A stretch of DNA of 64,000 nt from Kribbella sp. NBC_00382 (GTDB lineage Bacteria; Actinomycetota; Actinomycetes; Propionibacteriales; Kribbellaceae): NCBI RefSeq assembly GCF_036067295.1, contig NZ_CP107954.1, forward strand, positions 3,348,001 through 3,412,000. The letters are read 5' to 3'. The position numbers and the translations under genes are program-made. Under the pieces are notes generated by a model. It worked only from the letters and a program-made list of their open reading frames with translations, made no database searches and was not told where the DNA came from. Below, piece by piece: positions 59,297 through 64,000 of this stretch (position 1 is its first letter; each line of letters opens with the position of its first letter).

Positions 59297-60310
59297 GTGC
59301 AGAACCGCCCGGGCCGCGCCCCGCGGATCACGATCAGCGACGTCAGTACGGCGGCCAACGTCTCGGCCGCGACCGTCTCGCGCGTCCTGAACGGCACCGC
59401 CAAGGTCGATCCGCAGCTCGTCGAGCGCGTGCACGACGCCGTCCGCGAGCTCGGCTACCGCCCGAACGCCGCCGCCCAAGGTCTGGCCCGCGGCGAGTGG
59501 GGCACCATCGGCGTCCTCGTCCCGGACCTCGCGAACCCGTACTTCCCTGAGGTACTCAAGGCCGTCTCGGCCGTCGCCCGCGCCCACGGCCGCCGGATGA
59601 TGGTGATGGAGTCCGACGAGGATCCCGCGCTCGAGTACGAGCTGGTCGAGGACCTGATGCGCTGCTGCGACGGCGTACTGCTCGCCTCGCCACGGATGCC
59701 ACGCGCAGAGCTGGTCGAGCTGCTCGGCCGCGACCATCCGATGGTGCTGTTCAACCGGGTGGTCGCCGGTGCGCGAGTGCCGTCCATCTCGGTCGACTTC
59801 ACCGCTGGGATGACCCAGGTCTGTGGACATCTCGCGCAGCTCGGGCACCGACGGGCGGCGTATCTGGGCGGACCGCCGGCCTCATGGGGCAACGACGAGC
59901 GTGTCCGCGCCTTCGAGGCCGCCCGAGCATTCGGGCTTGAGGTGACGGTGGTCGAGTGCGGCGGGTCCACCAGCCAGGCCGGGTACGACGCGGTCGCGGC
60001 GGTGCTCAAATCGGACGCGACGGCGGTACTGGCCTACAACGATCTCGTCGCGCTCGGGGCGATCGCGCGACTGCGGGAGCTGGGCGTCGGCGTACCGGAT
60101 GAGCTGTCGGTGATCGGGTTCGACGACATCTCGCTGGATCGGGTCGCGCACTCGAATCTGACCACCGCGTCGGTACCGCGGGACGAGTGCGGGCGACGGG
60201 CCGGGGAGATGCTGGAACGGTTGCTGGTCAACGACTACGACGACGAGCCGTTGTACCTGCCGATGACGCTGCAGATCCGCGACACGAGCGGTCCGCCCGC
60301 CGTACGGTAG
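59297..60310 (+). CDS. LacI-family transcriptional regulator of the acid-sugar operon
   Basis: A 337-residue LacI protein: helix-turn-helix TISDVSTAANVSAATVSRVL and hinge YRPNAAAQGLARG, then a periplasmic-binding-type domain (IGVLVPDLANPYFPEV, SVIGFDDISL). GTG 59297 follows GAAGGAGG and puts the HTH at the usual place. Divergent from kdgD with three operator boxes between, so it almost surely controls the operon 59144-53917, with a uronate or aldarate as likely inducer. Confidence 0.95.
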   Translation: MQNRPGRAPRITISDVSTAANVSAATVSRVLNGTAKVDPQLVERVHDAVRELGYRPNAAAQGLARGEWGTIGVLVPDLANPYFPEVLKAVSAVARAHGRRMMVMESDEDPALEYELVEDLMRCCDGVLLASPRMPRAELVELLGRDHPMVLFNRVVAGARVPSISVDFTAGMTQVCGHLAQLGHRRAAYLGGPPASWGNDERVRAFEAARAFGLEVTVVECGGSTSQAGYDAVAAVLKSDATAVLAYNDLVALGAIARLRELGVGVPDELSVIGFDDISLDRVAHSNLTTASVPRDECGRRAGEMLERLLVNDYDDEPLYLPMTLQIRDTSGPPAVR

Positions 60311-60314
60311 GCGC

Positions 60315-61364
60315 ATGAACTCGCTGCCGCCCGAGCCGCTGCCCGCGCCCGAGGCCTTCAACGAAACCGCGCCCGCGCTGGCGTCCGTACCGACGGATGG
60401 CGCCGGTGAGCAGGCGGCCGCGCGCTATCCCGATCTCTACCAGGCGGCCACCAACGGACCCGCGACGTTCCGGCACCTCGTCCAGGCGCACCAGCTCGCG
60501 GCATCGACCGATCAGCTGGCCTGCGATGCGGGCAACTGGTTGATCCCAGCGCTGTCGCAGAAGTTCAGTGAAGCGCATGGCGGAATCGAGAAGGAGTACT
60601 ACTGCAGCGAGGTGGTCGGCGGTTGCCTGCTGGCCAAGGACCGCGCGGTCTACTCGATCCTCAACTCGCCGCCGCCCGAGCTGGTGGATTCGGAGATCGC
60701 CTGCAAGGTGGTCGCGAAGGAAGCGCTCTACGGCCTGCAGGGCAAGGGCGTCGTGCAGCAGCTCGAGGAGGCGACCGACCACGCGTACTCCGGGCTGACC
60801 CGGGTGATGGTCGCGGCCGACCTGGTCGCCGGCGGTGGGACTCCCGAGGAGGTCGCGGCGTCGATCGCGGCCGCGAAGAACGAGGTCTCGGTGGTGAAGG
60901 CGCGGGTCGAGGTGCTGCTGCAACGGCAGGCGCGGCTCGAGTACTTCCAGGGTGTGCTCGGCGGGATCGTACCGACGTTCCTGCTGGTCATCCTGTTCGG
61001 CCTGGCCGCCAATGCCTGGTGGCGCAGCTCGCTGGTGCCGTCGGCGTTGGTCGCGGCGATCGCGATGTCGGCGCTCGGCGCGACGATCAGCGTGATCCAG
61101 CGGATGTCCAAGGGGTCGCTCGTGATCGACCACAGTTCGTCCCGCTGGCAACGCACGATGCTCGGCGCGTTCCGGCCGGGGGTGGGCGCGATCTTCGGGT
61201 CGCTGGCCTACTTCACCTTGCTGGCCGGGGCTTTGGCCGGTGGAGCCGCTGTGAGCACTCCCGGTTCGGTGGCTGTCTTCGGGCTGACCGGATTCGCGGC
61301 TGGCTTCAGCGAGCGGTTCGCCACTGACATGCTCGATCAGGCCAGCAAGTTGATTGCCAAGTAG
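60315..61364 (+). CDS. Membrane protein with cytosolic helical domain
   Basis: A 349-residue protein: a Pro/Ala-rich N-terminus, a helical soluble domain to about residue 205 with two Cys (LACDAGNW, YYCSEVVGGC), and four membrane helices (about 212-232, 240-260, 290-312, 316-335) before a short C-terminal amphipathic tail. No family recognised. It starts four bases after the LacI gene and abuts the PaiB-like gene. Confidence 0.75.
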   Translation: MNSLPPEPLPAPEAFNETAPALASVPTDGAGEQAAARYPDLYQAATNGPATFRHLVQAHQLAASTDQLACDAGNWLIPALSQKFSEAHGGIEKEYYCSEVVGGCLLAKDRAVYSILNSPPPELVDSEIACKVVAKEALYGLQGKGVVQQLEEATDHAYSGLTRVMVAADLVAGGGTPEEVAASIAAAKNEVSVVKARVEVLLQRQARLEYFQGVLGGIVPTFLLVILFGLAANAWWRSSLVPSALVAAIAMSALGATISVIQRMSKGSLVIDHSSSRWQRTMLGAFRPGVGAIFGSLAYFTLLAGALAGGAAVSTPGSVAVFGLTGFAAGFSERFATDMLDQASKLIAK

Positions 61365-61991
61365 ATGTACGTTCCCAAGCATTTCGCGGCGGACGAGTCC
61401 GCAGTACGGGATCTGCTGGTGGGTCATGGCGCCGGCGACCTGATCACCAGTACTGCGGACGGCCTGCTGGCGACGTTGTTGCCGTTCATCTACGACCCCT
61501 CCGTCGGTGAGCAGGGCGCGTTGCTCGGGCATCTCGCGCGCAACAACCCGCAGTGGAAGACGCCGGTACTAGGGGAGGCGCTGGCCATCATCACCGGGCC
61601 GGACGCGTACATCTCGCCCTCGGCGTATGCCTCGAAACAGGAGAACGGGCGGGTCGTACCGACCTGGAACTACGTGATAGCCCACGTCTATGGCGAGCTG
61701 GTGATTCACGACGATCCGGCATGGCTGGATGGGCTCGTCCGGCGGCTGACCGAGAAGCACGAGGCCCAGTTCGCCGAGCAGTGGTCGGTGGACGATGCGC
61801 CGGAGGCGTATGTCAGCGGGCAGTTGCGCGCGATCGTAGGCGTCGAGCTGGTGATCAGCCGGATCGAGGCGAAGGCGAAACTCAGCCAGAACCGGTCCGG
61901 CGCCGATATCGACGGGGTGGTTTCCTCGCTCGAGGCGCGGGGCGACCTGGCGTCCGCTGAGGCGGTCCGCGCGGCGAAGCCGGAGAAATAA
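61365..61991 (+). CDS. PaiB-like FMN-binding protein
   Basis: A 208-residue protein of the PaiB/FMN-binding negative regulator family: MYVPKHFAADE start, GALLGHLARNNPQW, YISPSAYASKQENGRVVPTWNY (diagnostic VPTWNY) and GIELxIxRIEAKAKLSQNR-like end. B. subtilis PaiB affects sporulation and protease genes; the role here is unknown. ATG directly follows the previous stop. Confidence 0.9.
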   Translation: MYVPKHFAADESAVRDLLVGHGAGDLITSTADGLLATLLPFIYDPSVGEQGALLGHLARNNPQWKTPVLGEALAIITGPDAYISPSAYASKQENGRVVPTWNYVIAHVYGELVIHDDPAWLDGLVRRLTEKHEAQFAEQWSVDDAPEAYVSGQLRAIVGVELVISRIEAKAKLSQNRSGADIDGVVSSLEARGDLASAEAVRAAKPEK

Positions 61992-62141
61992 AGGCGACAT
62001 GCCGATCGGGTAGTAGCTTGTCGACGGGTTGTGTCGTTGGGGAGACGTACGGGCCGAGGTGGATCGCGGACCGGGCCGTTGGTTGAGCCTGGCGATCGTC
62101 TAGCCTGGGGCGGGTTTTCAGTCGGCGACGTGGAGGATTGA

Positions 62142-62783
62142 GTGAAGCGGTTCGTAGTACCGCCGACCTGGCCGACGCCGCCCCGCCGTAGCTGGATGCC
62201 ACCCAAGACCTGGCGTCCCGACCCGTCCTGGCCGGCCGCGCCCGACGACTGGAAGTTCTGGATCGACGGCAAGGGCAACGCTGTCCGCGGCCCCGTCGGC
62301 CGGTACGGCGGTCCCTCGCAGCGGGTGGTGGCGCTGGGCTCTGTCGGCCTGGTGCTGTTCCTGGCGGTGAACTTCTGGGCGTTGTCCGCGATCGGGTTGT
62401 TCGACGGCGGACCGTCGGACTCACAGGCGCTGCCGGCGCCCGACGATCGCAGTACGACGCCGTCGGTGCAGCCGAGCACTCCGCCGAAGACGACCACGAC
62501 GGCCGAGACCTCCGCGCCGCCGCCGGTCGTGAAGACGACCCGGCCGCCGACGACTCCGACGCCCACCAAGACGAAGACGACGACGAAGAAGCGTCAACGC
62601 GAGGACAGCAACCCGACGCCGACGAAGCCGCCGACCACCAAACCGACGACGGCCAAGCCGACCCGCCACACCCCGAGCCGGCGGCCGACCCGCGAAGAGA
62701 TCATCCAGGCGTACTGCACCGCCCAGGGCTACGACGCCGCCTGGTGCGACCCGGACAACTGGCCCGACTCCGACGGTCCCTGA
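62142..62783 (+). CDS. Membrane-anchored Thr/Pro/Lys-rich protein
   Basis: A 213-residue protein: a Trp/Pro-rich cytosolic N-terminus (WMPPKTWRPDPSWP and WKFWIDGKGN), one membrane helix (about 63-87), a long Thr/Pro/Lys-rich extracellular stretch (about 95-180) and a short C-terminal domain with two Cys (QAYCTAQGYDAAWCD). This looks like a cell-wall-spanning protein exposing a small disulfide-bonded cap. GTG start. The 150 bases before it show nothing recognisable. Confidence 0.75.
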   Translation: MKRFVVPPTWPTPPRRSWMPPKTWRPDPSWPAAPDDWKFWIDGKGNAVRGPVGRYGGPSQRVVALGSVGLVLFLAVNFWALSAIGLFDGGPSDSQALPAPDDRSTTPSVQPSTPPKTTTTAETSAPPPVVKTTRPPTTPTPTKTKTTTKKRQREDSNPTPTKPPTTKPTTAKPTRHTPSRRPTREEIIQAYCTAQGYDAAWCDPDNWPDSDGP

Positions 62784-62888
62784 GTCCTCGGGCGACTCGC
62801 CTTGGCGTGACCGTGTCGACGGGACGCGCAAGCATGGCCTGAGATGCCGCGCTGGGGCCGAGGCGGTGGGTCAGCGAGGAGGCTTGTG

Positions 62889-63446
62889 ATGCGGGAACTG
62901 ACGGTCGACATGTTCAGCACCCTGGACGGGTACGGCGGCGGCGGGCCGCAGTCGGCACCGTACTGGGGGTATGGCGGCCCGGGACTGGACGCGTGGATCG
63001 AGCGGCAACTCGCGACCGAGCACGTCATGGTGATGGGTGCCACGACGTACCGGACGATGGCCGAGATCGTTCAGCAGGACGAGGATCCGAGCTTCGCGCG
63101 GATGGCCGAGCTGCCCAAGGTGGTCTTCTCCAAGACGCTGACCGCACCGCTCAGTTGGCCGAACACGACGGTGATCAGCGAGCCGATCGAGACCGCGATC
63201 CCCGAGTTGAAGGCGCTCGATGACCTGCCGATGCGCACGATCGGTAGTGCCACGCTGATCCGCAGCCTGTTCGAGCACGACCTGGTCGACCGCGTCCGGG
63301 TGATGGTCTTCCCGACGCTGCACGGCAGTACCGGCGAAGGTCCGGTCTTCGCGGGCCTCCCCGACGTGACGCTGGACCTGGTCGGCACCGAAACCGTCGA
63401 CGACCGCCTGGTCCTGCTCGACTACCGCGTCGGGAAGCGCCTCTAG
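62889..63446 (+). CDS. Dihydrofolate reductase/RibD C-terminal family protein
   Basis: A 185-residue protein: LTVDMFSTLDGYGGGG at the N-terminus, VMVMGATTYRTMAEIV, KVVFSKTLTAPLSWPNT and DRVRVMVFPTLHGSTG. Same family as the gene at 41544. ATG 62889 follows GAGGAGG. Its stop overlaps the end of the convergent FAD oxidase gene by four bases. Confidence 0.87.
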   Translation: MRELTVDMFSTLDGYGGGGPQSAPYWGYGGPGLDAWIERQLATEHVMVMGATTYRTMAEIVQQDEDPSFARMAELPKVVFSKTLTAPLSWPNTTVISEPIETAIPELKALDDLPMRTIGSATLIRSLFEHDLVDRVRVMVFPTLHGSTGEGPVFAGLPDVTLDLVGTETVDDRLVLLDYRVGKRL

Positions 63447-64000
63447 ACGATGTTCTGTTCGGCGCGCAGGCCCGAGGTCTGGAAGCGGGTGGCGTCGAGT
63501 GGAGAGATGTCCACGAAGGGTTGGCGGGCGAGGTACAGGTCTCGGATGATCTCGCCGATCGCTGGGCCTTGGAGGAAGCCGTGGCCGGAGAAGCCGGTGG
63601 CGTAGAGGAAACGGCTGATGTCGGGGGACTCGCCGATCAGGGCGTTGTGGTCGGGGGTGTTCTCGTACAGGCCGGCCCAGCCGCTGGCCAGGCCTGCGTC
63701 CAGTAGTGACGGCGCTCTTTGCTCCATGGCGGCTGTCAGTCGGGGGAGCCAGGAATCGGTGCGGTTGAGGTGGAAGCCGGGTTCTTCCTCGGGGTCGGAC
63801 ATGCCGACCAGGAGGCCGGGACCTTCGCCGTGGAAGTAGAAGGTGCTGCTGAAGTCGATGGTCATCGGCATGTCGCGTGGCAGGCCGGGAATCGCTTCTG
63901 TCACGACGATCTGACGACGCAACGGTGTCACCGGGAGGTCAACGCCGACCATCGCCGCGAGTGGTGCGGACCAGGCGCCGGCCGCGCAGATGACGGTCGA
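63443..64000 (-). CDS. FAD-dependent amine/amino-acid oxidase (5' part outside window)
   Basis: The C-terminal 185 residues of a DAO-family flavoenzyme: VICAAGAWSAPLAAMVG (FAD strand and loop), PLRRQIVVTEAIPG, TFYFHGEGPGLLVGMSD, WAGLYENTPDHNALIG and the closing YATGFSGHGFLQGPAIG, which contacts FAD. The pattern is close to sarcosine oxidase beta/glycine oxidase-type enzymes. Substrate undecided; the N-terminus lies beyond position 64000. Confidence 0.9.
   Translation of the reverse strand, partial: STVICAAGAWSAPLAAMVGVDLPVTPLRRQIVVTEAIPGLPRDMPMTIDFSSTFYFHGEGPGLLVGMSDPEEEPGFHLNRTDSWLPRLTAAMEQRAPSLLDAGLASGWAGLYENTPDHNALIGESPDISRFLYATGFSGHGFLQGPAIGEIIRDLYLARQPFVDISPLDATRFQTSGLRAEQNIV

Overview
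The window is 64 kb of high-GC DNA with frequent GTG starts and many 4-base start/stop overlaps. It carries ANTAR, ECF sigma/anti-sigma and NarL two-component genes and a strong GTAC-rich codon style. This fits an actinobacterium; the gene mix most resembles Kribbella or relatives (Nocardioidaceae/Kribbellaceae). The genus is an inference from style, not from a marker gene. The window is chromosomal in character: it has one tRNA-Lys and no insertion sequence, prophage, CRISPR array or origin that I can support.

Layout. (1) 1-8880, minus strand: the promoter-proximal part of a nonribosomal peptide operon. Glutamate mutase subunits S and E, an AsnRS-like ligase lacking the anticodon domain, a stand-alone FMN domain of glutamate synthase type, an MFS exporter, MbtH and an NRPS (A-T-C, running off the left edge) are joined by six consecutive 4-base overlaps. 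An AT-rich leader with two inverted repeats (8881-9247) precedes them. (2) 9248-15103: a serine hydrolase, a two-gene CHAT/STAND/TPR system with a small membrane partner (candidate conflict or defence module), and a small secreted protein. (3) 15551-24758: tRNA-Lys, DoxX-ECF sigma-anti-sigma, a GAF-ANTAR regulator followed by a structured RNA-like region, stress/flavin genes, a membrane metallopeptidase, RidA, a LysR/class A beta-lactamase pair and an exported metallo-beta-lactamase-fold protein.

(4) 24806-30937: an aldo/keto reductase, a GntR regulator divergent from a YeiH-type exporter, and a complete PQQ pathway in the order pqqA-C-D-E-B, with an intrinsic terminator/attenuator after pqqA. 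(5) 30942-44559: a GH2 glycosidase, a truncated epoxide hydrolase, an amidohydrolase, a leaderless ArsR/serine hydrolase/membrane operon, an ATP-grasp-two esterases-MFS cluster, a LAL-regulator remnant, and two tandem secreted proteins (one with an aerolysin-like look, one crystallin-like).

(6) 44617-52818: a NarL two-component pair, a VanY-type carboxypeptidase, a free-standing GyrA coiled-coil-like protein, a 99-nt hairpin, and an ornithine-cyclodeaminase-like plus ammonia-lyase-like pair in which the lyase lacks the canonical MIO triad. (7) 53103-60310: a LacI-controlled uronate/aldarate operon (KdgD, glucarate-dehydratase-like, unknown barrel protein, two 2-hydroxyacid dehydrogenases) with a PL7 alginate lyase. 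(8) 60315-64000: membrane, PaiB-like and reductase-like genes and the 3' part of an FAD amine oxidase.

How parts work together: region 1 should make 3-methylaspartate (Glu by GlmES), perhaps amidate or activate it, and load it on an NRPS. Region 7 should cleave a uronate polymer outside the cell and feed acidic sugars through dehydration to alpha-ketoglutarate semialdehyde. Region 4 makes PQQ for quinoproteins that are not encoded here.
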